From contig QKCS01000245.1 in NCBI GenBank assembly GCA_003246795.1, positions 1 through 7,603 of the forward strand: 7,603 nt of DNA, given 5' to 3'. Both the position numbers and the translations under genes were made by a program. A model generated the notes under the pieces. That model saw only the letters and a list, made by a program, of their open reading frames with translations, did not search any database and was not told the DNA's origin. This document shows positions 1 through 6,830 of the stretch, piece by piece (positions within the stretch are counted from its first letter, which is position 1; each line of letters opens with the position of its first letter). The DNA is from Alphaproteobacteria bacterium. Its GTDB lineage: Bacteria > Pseudomonadota > Alphaproteobacteria > Micropepsales > Micropepsaceae.

Positions 1-888
<888 letters not shown>

Positions 889-1006
889 ACTGTCGCTTTA
901 CCCAGTTCCGCCGTTCGAGGGGGCCCGCACCGTTTTCGGCGCAGATATGGTGATCACATAAGCGTCGTATCGCGCTTTCGCCAGCGACAAGATAACAGGC
1001 TTTGGT
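889..1006 (-). other. tilS-ftsH intergenic region
   Basis: 118 bases between the tilS stop and the ftsH start. It contains the 8-base palindrome GTGATCAC at 950-957 and a GGGCCC site, but I could not find a convincing sigma-70 or sigma-32 promoter: the CTTG motif near 983 has no matching -10 element at proper spacing. It may still hold an ftsH promoter that does not match consensus. No terminator was seen after tilS, so read-through transcription into ftsH is possible. Confidence 0.35.
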
Positions 1007-2425
1007 TCACAGGTGTTTGCGCAAGGTTCTCTTAACCCGCGCCGCCCCGGGCTTGAGGCCCACGAAATCGGCGGAAACCGCCACGCCGGCGGCGGCGAAG
1101 CCCAACAGGGGCGCTGCGACCAGCCGGCCGTCACGCCAGAGACCGGGCGTCGTGGCGGCGATGCGGTGGGGCTCGACCGGCGGCAGCGCGGCGCCCTTCC
1201 CCGCCGCCTTGAGCCCGCGAGGGCCTACCGCACGAATGTCGAGCGCAGCGGGCGCGGCCGTCAGCGCGACGCGGAAGCGGCGGTCCCAGAGCACGGCCTT
1301 GCCCGGTTTCAGCGTGACGCGCGCGCGCGCGAGCGCCGCTTCCTCCCGCGCGGCGAGCACGCGACCGTCGGCGCGGCGGCTCAAGCGGCAACCGGCAAAG
1401 GTGCGGCCTTTGAGGCGGTCGTCCGGCGCGACGAGCCAAGCAAGAGCCGCTTGCGTTTGTTCGAAGCGCGGCGGGTATTCGCCGCCGCCGATCCCCTCGA
1501 CGAGGCGCGACAGGGCCCGCAACGCAACTTCGGCCGGCGCCGCCGCGAAGCGATCGGGCGCGAGCAACGCATAGCCCCAGGAGGAGCACTCGGTCGCCTG
1601 ATCGAACAGCTCGGCGACCGCCGCGTCGATCGCTTCGCGCGCGCGGGCGAGGTGCGCGGCGGCGCGTACGATGCGATCGCGCGTGATGCCCGCCTTTTCG
1701 AGCGCGGGGGCGAGCGCGCGGATTTGGACGCGGGCGAAGCGTTCGGCGTCGTTGCTGGGATCGGCGATCCAGAGCTGCTTGCGAGCGTCGAGCGTGGCGA
1801 CCAAACGGTCGTGCAAAAAGCCGAGCAGCGGGCGGGCGACCTGCACGTCGTCGAATTCCGGCAGCGGAAACGGCGCGATGGGCGCCATGCCGCTCAAACC
1901 GTCGAGGCCGCTGCCGCGCGCGAGGCGCAGGAGAAACGTCTCCGCCTGATCGTCTTCGGTGTGGCCAGTCAGGAGCACCGTCACGCCCGCTTGGCGCATG
2001 GCATCGCCGAGCAAGCGGTAACGCGCGGTGCGGGCCGCCGCCTGCACGTTCTTCGCGGGCTTGCGGCCTTCCCATGCGAGGATGCGGTGCGGCACGCCCG
2101 CCGTCTTCGCCCACGCGGCGACGCGCGCGGCCTCGCCGGCCGATTCGTTTCGCAAGCCGTGGTCGACGGTGAAGGCGACGGGCGGCGTGCGGCGGCGGCG
2201 CTTCGCCCATTCCGCGGCGAGGATCATGAGCGCGAGCGAGTCAGCGCCGCCGGAAACGGCGAGCGCAAACGGCGGCGCGGCGTTCAGCGCATCGATGGCG
2301 GCGGCAAATTCGGCGGCGGCGACAGGCTTCGCCGCGTTATCTGCACCTCGCTTCGGACGCCTTCTTGGCCGCGCGGGTGAGGATCGCCTTGTTGGCGTTC
2401 GGGTACTTGCTCTTGAGCGCGCCAA
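1007..2425 (-). CDS. tilS: tRNA(Ile)-lysidine synthetase TilS
   Basis: Cytoplasmic enzyme that uses ATP and lysine to convert the wobble C34 of the CAU-anticodon tRNA-Ile to lysidine, changing its decoding from AUG to AUA. Visible motifs are the PP-loop ATP-pyrophosphatase signature SGGADS at residues 58-63, TVDHGLR at 86-92 and LLTGHTEDDQAETFLLRLARG at about 151-171, followed by GLDGLSGM. The C-terminal half (about 260-472) fits the tRNA-binding domains of long TilS proteins. The start is doubtful: the only ATG/GTG/TTG codon in frame before the PP-loop is a TTG at 2425, which lies 89 bases inside cpoB. The first 27 residues or so are Arg/Ser/Pro-rich, as expected for cpoB codons read in another frame, and the Shine-Dalgarno is weak. 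The true protein may begin near residue 30-48 from a rarer start codon. The overlap implies translation coupled to cpoB. Function is clear; the N-terminus is not. Confidence 0.93.
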   Translation of the reverse strand: MARSRASTRTPTRRSSPARPRRRPKRGADNAAKPVAAAEFAAAIDALNAAPPFALAVSGGADSLALMILAAEWAKRRRRTPPVAFTVDHGLRNESAGEAARVAAWAKTAGVPHRILAWEGRKPAKNVQAAARTARYRLLGDAMRQAGVTVLLTGHTEDDQAETFLLRLARGSGLDGLSGMAPIAPFPLPEFDDVQVARPLLGFLHDRLVATLDARKQLWIADPSNDAERFARVQIRALAPALEKAGITRDRIVRAAAHLARAREAIDAAVAELFDQATECSSWGYALLAPDRFAAAPAEVALRALSRLVEGIGGGEYPPRFEQTQAALAWLVAPDDRLKGRTFAGCRLSRRADGRVLAAREEAALARARVTLKPGKAVLWDRRFRVALTAAPAALDIRAVGPRGLKAAGKGAALPPVEPHRIAATTPGLWRDGRLVAAPLLGFAAAGVAVSADFVGLKPGAARVKRTLRKHL

Positions 2426-3287
2426 GCGTGGTGCAGCCTTGTTTCTGTTGGCCGAGCTCGAGAAGCGACAGGCCGAGCTTCAGCATAGCGTCGGGGGCGC
2501 GGGCCGTCTTGGCGTAGCTCTTCAGCACGTCGGCGAAGGCCTTGGCGGCGCCGCCATAGTCCTTCTGCGTGAAGGCTATGTCGCCCACCCAGTACTGCGC
2601 GGGGCCGGCGAGTTCGTCCTTCGGATTCGCGGCGACGAATTTGCGGAAGGCGGCTTGCGCTTCCGGGTATTGGGCGCGGCTCAAGAGTTCCATCGCCGCG
2701 TCATATTGCTGGCGCGGCGTCTGGGCCGCCGTCATGTCGGCCGGCACAGCGCCCGCGGGCAGCGATCCCAACGTTCCGGGCTTCTGGCCGCCCGCGTTGC
2801 TGCCCGGCGTGAGAATGATCGGACCGCCGTAGCCCGACGTCGACGACGGTTTGGGCGTCGGCGGCGCGGGCGCGAACGTCGCGGACGGTGCGGACGACGA
2901 CGCGGACGGAGCCGGCAGGGCGCCGGCCGGCGCGCCGCCTTCGAGCGCGCCGAGGCGATAGTTCGACTCCTTGCGCGCGATCTCGAGTTGTTCGGTCAAT
3001 TGCTTGACTTGGAAGGTCAGCGTTTCGACTTGGCCGCGCAGTTCGCGGAGCGAGCGTTCCATGTCGTTGAGGCGCGCGCTGCCGGACGCCACGCCCGCGC
3101 CCGCGTCCGGCGGATTGCCCTTGTAGACGTCGTATTGCAGGTCGCGCAGATCGCGTTCGACGCGCTCGAGCTTGTCGGCGATTTCATCGACGTCGGCGGC
3201 CTGCGACGCGGTGGGGACGAGACACAATGCAAACGCCGCGGCAATGCCGGCGTTGCGCCAAGTCCGCTGCTCAAACGATCGGTTCAT
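2337..3287 (-). CDS. cpoB: Cell division coordinator CpoB (YbgF), periplasmic Tol-associated TPR protein
   Basis: Periplasmic protein which, in E. coli, binds TolA and links the Tol machine to peptidoglycan synthesis by PBP1B during constriction. The 316-residue product has a signal peptide (positive start, hydrophobic core at about 13-25, likely cleavage after TASQA at residue 30). Two coiled-coil stretches follow (about 32-57 and 71-116, with heptad-like Leu/Val spacing as in MERSLRELRGQVETL), corresponding to the trimerisation region. Next is an Ala/Ser/Pro/Gly-rich linker (about 118-192), then TPR repeats at about 193-297 with typical phrases such as YPEAQAAFRKFV and DYGGAAKAFADVL. The ATG at 3287 is chosen because GGAG lies 9 bases upstream; a TTG at 3296 would abut that site. 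It sits 204 bases after pal and its end overlaps tilS. The linker is low in complexity and probably disordered. Confidence 0.93.
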   Translation of the reverse strand: MNRSFEQRTWRNAGIAAAFALCLVPTASQAADVDEIADKLERVERDLRDLQYDVYKGNPPDAGAGVASGSARLNDMERSLRELRGQVETLTFQVKQLTEQLEIARKESNYRLGALEGGAPAGALPAPSASSSAPSATFAPAPPTPKPSSTSGYGGPIILTPGSNAGGQKPGTLGSLPAGAVPADMTAAQTPRQQYDAAMELLSRAQYPEAQAAFRKFVAANPKDELAGPAQYWVGDIAFTQKDYGGAAKAFADVLKSYAKTARAPDAMLKLGLSLLELGQQKQGCTTLGALKSKYPNANKAILTRAAKKASEARCR

Positions 3288-3296
3288 GTGCGTCAA

Positions 3297-3300
3297 CTCC
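3297..3300 (-). promoter_or_regulatory. Ribosome binding site of cpoB (decides the start)
   Basis: On the minus strand GGAG lies 9 bases before the ATG at 3287. The alternative in-frame TTG at 3296 touches this site and so has no usable spacing. This supports the shorter 316-residue CpoB. Confidence 0.7.
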
Positions 3301-3370
3301 GCTCGCGAAACTGGAAGGAGACCTTAGGGCCTCGACTTCGGGCTCGTGATCACCCCGGCCGGTGACGAAA

Positions 3371-3389
3371 TTGAGGCAGTACGCCTCAA
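3371..3389 (-). other. Second hairpin in the pal-cpoB gap
   Basis: Perfect 7-base inverted repeat TTGAGGC / GCCTCAA around a 5-base loop, followed in the direction of transcription by TTTCG. It comes 7 bases after the GC-rich hairpin at 3397-3420. The short T-run makes it a weak terminator at best on its own. It may act with its neighbour or protect RNA ends. The symmetry is read directly; any role is inference. Confidence 0.45.
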
Positions 3390-3396
3390 ATTGAAA

Positions 3397-3420
3397 GGGG
3401 GGCAACGAGAAGCGCCCCCC
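3397..3420 (-). terminator. Intrinsic terminator-like hairpin downstream of pal
   Basis: On the transcribed strand GGGGGGC, a 10-base loop and GCCCCCC form a perfect 7-base-pair GC stem, followed immediately by TTTCAATTT. This is the layout of a Rho-independent terminator with an interrupted T-tract. It lies about 70-95 bases after the pal stop codon and about 110 bases before the cpoB start. It could end or attenuate the tolQRAB-pal transcript, leaving lower read-through into cpoB-tilS-ftsH. The imperfect T-run makes partial rather than full termination more likely. Confidence 0.5.
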
Positions 3421-3439
3421 ATGTGTCGTGCTTCGGGCC

Positions 3440-3466
3440 GCTTCCCCCACGAGGCGTGGTGGAAGC
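3440..3466 (-). other. Long hairpin just after the pal stop codon
   Basis: A 12-base inverted repeat with one mismatch around a 3-base loop (arms 3440-3451 and 3455-3466; GCTTCCACCACG on the transcribed strand). It starts about 25 bases after the pal stop and has no T-tract behind it, so it is more like an mRNA-stabilising 3' hairpin than a terminator. Position and pairing are read from the sequence; the role is inferred. Confidence 0.45.
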
Positions 3467-3491
3467 TCGCCATTCGCTTCGTCGGCGGCCT

Positions 3492-3989
3492 TTAGGAGCC
3501 GGCGCCGGAGGAGATGACCGAATAGCCGCGGCGATTCTGCTGCCAGCAGCTGTCGTCGGAGTCCGCGCAGATCGGACGTTCCTTGCCGTAGCTCTTGGTC
3601 TGCAGGCGCGACGCATCGACGCCGAGGCTGACCAGGAACTCCTTCACCGCATAGGCGCGGCGATCGCCCAAGGCCAAATTGTACTCGCGCGTGCCGCGCT
3701 CGTCGCAATGACCTTCGACCAGCAACTTCACCGACGGATACTGCTTCAGCCACGCCGCCTGCTTCTGCAGCACGGCCTGCGCATCCGGCCGAATTGAATA
3801 TTCGTCCAAGCTGAAGAAGACCGTGTCGCCGACATTGACCCGGAAATCCTCAGCCGAGCCCGGCGTAATGCTCGACGTCGGCGCCTGAGCCACCACCGGC
3901 GCCTCTTCCTTCGTCGAAGAACAGGCCGCGAGTAATGACGCCGCAACCAGGAAAGCACCGTACTTGATCGTCGTCGTGACGCGTAACAT
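3492..3989 (-). CDS. pal: Peptidoglycan-associated lipoprotein Pal
   Basis: Outer-membrane lipoprotein that binds peptidoglycan and TolB and anchors the outer membrane to the wall. The 165-residue product has a lipoprotein signal peptide ending in the lipobox LLAAC, with acylated Cys23 followed by Ser24; the absence of Asp at +2 agrees with sorting to the outer membrane. After a short Ala/Pro/Thr/Ser-rich tether (about 24-46) comes an OmpA-like domain (about 50-160). Its signature is VEGHCDERGTREYNLALGDRR; Asp96 and Arg111 match the pair that holds diaminopimelate in OmpA-family domains. Cysteines at 95, 141 and 148 are present; the last two could form a disulfide. The ATG at 3989 is preferred over an upstream ATG-equivalent in frame at 4025 because GAGGGAG lies 8 bases upstream and the signal peptide then has normal length. 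It follows tolB by 159 bases. Confidence 0.97.
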   Translation of the reverse strand: MLRVTTTIKYGAFLVAASLLAACSSTKEEAPVVAQAPTSSITPGSAEDFRVNVGDTVFFSLDEYSIRPDAQAVLQKQAAWLKQYPSVKLLVEGHCDERGTREYNLALGDRRAYAVKEFLVSLGVDASRLQTKSYGKERPICADSDDSCWQQNRRGYSVISSGAGS

Positions 3990-3997
3990 CCCGCAAA

Positions 3998-4004
3998 CTC
4001 CCTC
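3998..4004 (-). promoter_or_regulatory. Strong ribosome binding site of pal (decides the start)
   Basis: GAGGGAG on the minus strand, 8 bases before the ATG at 3989. It is the strongest Shine-Dalgarno sequence I found among the genes of the window, fitting the high abundance expected of Pal. It fixes the start of the 165-residue protein and argues against the upstream in-frame start at 4025. Confidence 0.75.
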
Positions 4005-4059
4005 ACCCGTGACGCGAAAGCGCAACTCGAAACACCACCGATTGCGACTCTGCTCTTAT

Positions 4060-4088
4060 GCGGTAGCGGCGCGCAAGTGCACGGTCAA
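4060..4088 (-). promoter_or_regulatory. Possible promoter before pal
   Basis: In the 159-base tolB-pal gap the minus strand has TTGACC (4083-4088) and, 17 bases on, TACCGC (4060-4065). The first matches the sigma-70 -35 consensus well; the second is a poor -10 element. Spacing is ideal, and its place about 70-100 bases before the pal start is reasonable for an extra promoter that would boost Pal over the upstream Tol proteins. Only a weak candidate. Confidence 0.3.
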
Positions 4089-4146
4089 GCACACTGCCTG
4101 AATTTATGTCTAAAACGATGTTAATCTCGTGATGACCGTTGCAGTT

Positions 4147-4162
4147 GTTCAGCGGTTCAGCG
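4147..4162. repeat. 8-base tandem duplication over the tolB stop codon
   Basis: The unit GTTCAGCG occurs twice in direct succession (4147-4154 and 4155-4162). On the tolB strand this reads CGCTGAAC-CGCTGAAC, and the second copy supplies the TGA stop. With a single copy the frame would stay open to 4003. Seen directly; its origin by slippage is inferred. Confidence 0.7.
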
Positions 4163-5489
4163 GCGACCACGCAGGATCCGACGCTTCGCCCGGCGTGAGC
4201 ACTTTGCGCAGATTCCTGCCGGTTAGATCGACCGACCATATCGTCGAGCCGCCGCCCGACCCGCCGCGACCTGCGGTTGTGCGCGTAAATAAAATCACCC
4301 GGCCGTTCGGCGACCATGTGGGGCCTTCCTCGGAGAAGCTCGACGTGAGGATTCGCTCGCGCTGACCGTCGGGCGCCATGACGCCGATCGAGAAGGTCGA
4401 GCCGACCTGCTTCGTGAAAGCGATCAGATCGCCGCGCGGACTCCATACCGGCGTGGTGTAGCGGCCCTGGCCGAACGAGATGCGCTGCTGATTCGATCCG
4501 TCGGCGTTCATGACGTAGAGCTGCGGCGTGCCGCCCCGGTCCGAATTGAAGACGATGCGTCTGCCGTCGGGCGCGAATGAAGGCGACGTGTCGATGCCCG
4601 GATCGCTCGTCAGCCGCACCGGCCTGCGCGAGCGCAGGTCGGCGACATAGACGTCGACATTGTTGCTGCGCGAGTACGAGAAGACGACGCCGTTGCCGTC
4701 GGGCGTGAAGCGCGGCGCGAAGGTCATGCCGGAATACTGGCCGATCACCTCGCGCTGGCCCGTCTGAAGATCGAAGACGAAGACGGACGGCGTCTGGCGT
4801 TCGTACGACATGTAGGTGATCGCCTGGGTCGTCGGCGAAAAGCGCGGCGACAGGACGATGTAATTGCCGCCCGTCAGGAACGACGGGTTGGCGCCGTCCT
4901 GATCCATGATCGCCAAGCGGTAGCGGCGCTTCGTCTTGGGACCCGCCTCTTGGATGAAGACGATGCGCGTGTCGAAATAGCCCTTCTCGCCCGTCAACCG
5001 TTCGTAGATCGCGTCGGCGACGAGGTGGCCCAAGCGGCGCCAGTTCTCCGGCGTCGTCTTGAAGCTCATGCCGATCATCTGCTTCTCGCCGAAGATGTCC
5101 CAAAGGCGGAAGTCGACCTGCAGCTGACCGTCGGACAGTTGCTGCGCCTGGCCGGTGACGAGGCCTTGCGCCTTGATCACGCGCCAATCGGCGAAACGCG
5201 GGAAGGATTGAAAGTTCGAGATCTTCTCGATGTAGGAGCGCGGATCGAGCGGGAAGAAAAGACCCGACCGCTCGAGGTCGCCGCGGATGACGCCGGCCAC
5301 GTTCGCCGCCGTCTGCTGGTCGCGCGGGTTCGAGGCCAGGAAGTCGTGAATGGCGATCGGGATCGGCTCCACCACGCCTTCGTCGAGCTTGATCTCCAGC
5401 GCCGCTTGCGCGGGGACCGCGGCAAAGGCGAGACCGGCGAGCGTGAGAGCGGTCGCGACCGCGCGTGTCAGAGCGTTCACTCGTTTCAT
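4149..5489 (-). CDS. tolB: Tol-Pal system beta-propeller protein TolB
   Basis: Periplasmic protein that binds Pal through its beta-propeller and TolA through its N-terminus, cycling between them as the TolQRA motor is energised. The 446-residue product has a signal peptide with likely cleavage at AVPAQA-ALEI (after residue 29). The N-terminal alpha/beta domain covers about 30-165. A propeller at about 172-446 shows repeated blade motifs: SPRFSP at 214, APRFTPDGNGVVFSYSR at 258, SPSFAPDGRRIVFNSDRGG at 302, TPVWSPRGDLIAFTK at 346, GPTWSPNGRVILFTR at 389 and a final DPAWSPLNR. A Gly-rich loop (about 407-415) interrupts the last blade. Length is normal for the family. The ATG at 5489 has GAGGA just upstream and starts the signal peptide; the frame is open further up, but that would place extra residues before the signal peptide and overlap tolA. 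It follows tolA by 20 bases, so is in the same operon. Confidence 0.97.
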   Translation of the reverse strand: MKRVNALTRAVATALTLAGLAFAAVPAQAALEIKLDEGVVEPIPIAIHDFLASNPRDQQTAANVAGVIRGDLERSGLFFPLDPRSYIEKISNFQSFPRFADWRVIKAQGLVTGQAQQLSDGQLQVDFRLWDIFGEKQMIGMSFKTTPENWRRLGHLVADAIYERLTGEKGYFDTRIVFIQEAGPKTKRRYRLAIMDQDGANPSFLTGGNYIVLSPRFSPTTQAITYMSYERQTPSVFVFDLQTGQREVIGQYSGMTFAPRFTPDGNGVVFSYSRSNNVDVYVADLRSRRPVRLTSDPGIDTSPSFAPDGRRIVFNSDRGGTPQLYVMNADGSNQQRISFGQGRYTTPVWSPRGDLIAFTKQVGSTFSIGVMAPDGQRERILTSSFSEEGPTWSPNGRVILFTRTTAGRGGSGGGSTIWSVDLTGRNLRKVLTPGEASDPAWSPLNR

Positions 5490-5509
5490 CGTTTCCTCAC
5501 AGAAGCGTT

Positions 5510-6397
5510 TCAGTAGCCCGCCATCTTGCGCGGGTCGAACTCGATGGTGATTTCGTTCCAACCGCCCGATCCGGCGTACTTCTCGGGCGGAAGCTCGTAG
5601 GGACCGCAAAATTGGATCGCGCGAATAGCAGCATCGGCGGCGGCGCGGAAGTAGGGATCGCCCAAGCGACCTTGATCAAGCAATTGTGGCGGTCCTGCGA
5701 CGGTTCCGTCTTCGTTCAGCGAAAAACGCACGCGGAAGACGAGCGCCGCGGGATCCGGCGCGCCGACGGGCACGTTCCAGCACTTGGCGAGCTTGCCTTT
5801 CAGGATCGCGATCTCGCTTGCCGACAACGCCGATTGCGCACCCGCCGCCTTCAATGTGCGGTCGGCCGCCGGCGGGCTCTTCTTTTCGTCCTTTGGCTGC
5901 TGCTCGACGTTGTCGAGGCTCGAGATGATCTTGTCGAGGTTGAACTCTTCTTTCTTCCTTTGAGGCCGCGGCTTGGCGCGCGGCGTCGCCATCGCGAAAC
6001 GCTGCGGCGGCGGTTCGGGTTTCGCCGGTTCCGGCTTCGGCTCCTCGGGCTCTGGTTCCGGTTCGAGCGCAGGCGCTTCGTCCTCGATGGGCGGTGGCGG
6101 CGGCGGTTCGAATTCGGGCGGCGGCGGTGTTGGCAACTCCATCGCCAGCTGTTCGGGCTCCGGCGGTTCGGGCGGCGGCTCCTCGGCCTTTTCCTGCGGG
6201 GCTATGTTCGTTTCCTCGCCGGGATCGAGCAGTTCGACGGGCACGATGTCCGACGGCAGTTCGAGCGGCGGGGCGACGTACGGCCACACGACGAGCGCGG
6301 CCACGAGGAGCGTGGCATGCAACGCCGCCGAAAGGATCGCCGCGCCAAACAGCGAATCCCTTTCAGGCGGCCTATTTCTGCTTCTTGCTCTCGCCAC
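5510..6397 (-). CDS. tolA: Tol-Pal system protein TolA (Pro/Glu-rich spacer type)
   Basis: Inner-membrane protein that carries the force from TolQR across the periplasm to TolB-Pal. The 295-residue product has a basic cytoplasmic start and a single membrane helix at about 16-38. This contains Ser23-Ala-Ala-Leu-His27, the SxxxH motif through which E. coli TolA contacts TolQR. Residues about 70-146 form a Pro/Glu-rich spacer with runs of up to six prolines, in place of the Ala/Lys/Glu-rich helix of enterobacterial TolA. The C-terminal domain (about 190-295) has KCWNVP with Cys206 and FCGPYELP with Cys264, a likely disulfide, and ends FDPRKMAGY. Overall identity to E. coli TolA would be low, so the call rests on position, membrane motif and C-terminal pattern. 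The GTG at 6397 overlaps tolR by 26 bases and has little Shine-Dalgarno, suggesting coupled translation; no ATG lies between it and the membrane helix. Confidence 0.93.
   Translation of the reverse strand: MARARSRNRPPERDSLFGAAILSAALHATLLVAALVVWPYVAPPLELPSDIVPVELLDPGEETNIAPQEKAEEPPPEPPEPEQLAMELPTPPPPEFEPPPPPPIEDEAPALEPEPEPEEPKPEPAKPEPPPQRFAMATPRAKPRPQRKKEEFNLDKIISSLDNVEQQPKDEKKSPPAADRTLKAAGAQSALSASEIAILKGKLAKCWNVPVGAPDPAALVFRVRFSLNEDGTVAGPPQLLDQGRLGDPYFRAAADAAIRAIQFCGPYELPPEKYAGSGGWNEITIEFDPRKMAGY
5999..6190 (-). repeat. Low-complexity Pro/Glu-coding tract inside tolA
   Basis: About 190 bases of tolA (residues about 70-133) made almost wholly of CCG/CCC/CCA and GAG/GAA-type codons, read on the plus strand as a GGC/GGT/TCG-rich tract. 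It encodes the extended periplasmic spacer. Such tracts are prone to slippage and length variation between strains; that last point is inference. Confidence 0.6.
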
Positions 6398-6830
6398 GCG
6401 GGGGCTCTGTCACTAGGCCGATGCGGCGGAACCCCGCCGTGTTCAGCTCGCCCATCACCTGCATCACCGTGCCGTAGTCGACCGATTTGTCGCCGCGCAC
6501 GAAGATGCGCTGGTCGTAGCCGTTCTCGGCAATTGCGGTCAGACGCGGCACCAACTCCGATGCCGTCACTTCGGTTTCCTGCAGAAAGATCTTGCCGCTC
6601 TTTTCGATCGTGATCGTCAGCGGCTCCTTGTCCTGCGACAACAGTTTCGCGCGCGTCTTCGGCAGGTCGACGGCGACGCCGGCGGTCAGAAGCGGCGCGG
6701 TCACCATGAAGATGATGAGCAGCACGAGCATCACGTCGACCATCGGCGTGATGTTGATGTCGGACGACGGGCGCAGCCGCGCGTGACGCGCCGCCCGCCT
6801 GCTGCCGTTGCCGTTGAGGACGCCCGCCAT
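6372..6830 (-). CDS. tolR: Tol-Pal system protein TolR (ExbD/TolR family)
   Basis: Inner-membrane motor component; as a dimer inside the TolQ pentamer it takes part in proton flow and contacts peptidoglycan. The 152-residue protein has an unusually Arg-rich cytoplasmic start (about 11-20), then SSDINITPMVDVMLVLLIIF. Asp32 in the membrane helix corresponds to the essential proton-carrying Asp23 of E. coli TolR. The membrane segment covers about 30-50, followed by a periplasmic domain (about 54-145) with VDLPKTRA and the FVRGDKSVDYGTVMQVMGEL stretch typical of ExbD/TolR. The ATG at 6830 immediately follows the tolQ stop (TAG-ATG), with AAGG inside the end of tolQ as ribosome site, so translation is probably coupled and stoichiometry set locally. 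Its end overlaps tolA by 26 bases. The genomic position separates it from ExbD, which it otherwise resembles. Confidence 0.97.
   Translation of the reverse strand: MAGVLNGNGSRRAARHARLRPSSDINITPMVDVMLVLLIIFMVTAPLLTAGVAVDLPKTRAKLLSQDKEPLTITIEKSGKIFLQETEVTASELVPRLTAIAENGYDQRIFVRGDKSVDYGTVMQVMGELNTAGFRRIGLVTEPPRGESKKQK

Noticed and set aside
950..1000. Possible sigma-32 promoter before ftsH
   Set aside because: CTTG is present, but the nearest CTTATG lies 25 bases further, well outside accepted spacing, and no other -10 element fits.
1013..2380. 455-codon open frame on the plus strand opposite tilS
   Set aside because: Long, but antisense to a gene with definite TilS motifs; Arg/Ala/Gly-rich low-information sequence without a ribosome site or domain.
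2028..3365. 445-codon plus-strand frame opposite the start of tilS and all of cpoB
   Set aside because: Shadow of cpoB/tilS in high-GC DNA; composed largely of Arg and Ala with no motif.
3271..3753. 160-codon minus-strand frame spanning the end of pal, the hairpin gap and the start of cpoB
   Set aside because: Overlaps pal out of frame, no ribosome site, no recognisable feature; the gap is better explained by its hairpins.
4104..4125. Possible terminator after tolB (short CGA...TCG stem followed by TTTT)
   Set aside because: Only three base pairs in the stem, too weak to support termination.
4003..5187. 394-codon minus-strand frame overlapping tolB and reaching almost to pal
   Set aside because: Out-of-frame reading of tolB, whose true frame shows a signal peptide and propeller blades. 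The extension through the gap is noted only in connection with the 8-base duplication.
5973..6416. Gly/Ser-rich plus-strand frame that resembles a PE-PGRS or silk-like protein
   Set aside because: It is the complement of the Pro/Glu codons of tolA; the Gly/Ser runs are a by-product of that tract.
5465..6613. 382-codon plus-strand frame opposite tolA and part of tolR
   Set aside because: Antisense to the low-complexity tolA spacer; Arg-rich repetitive product with no domain.
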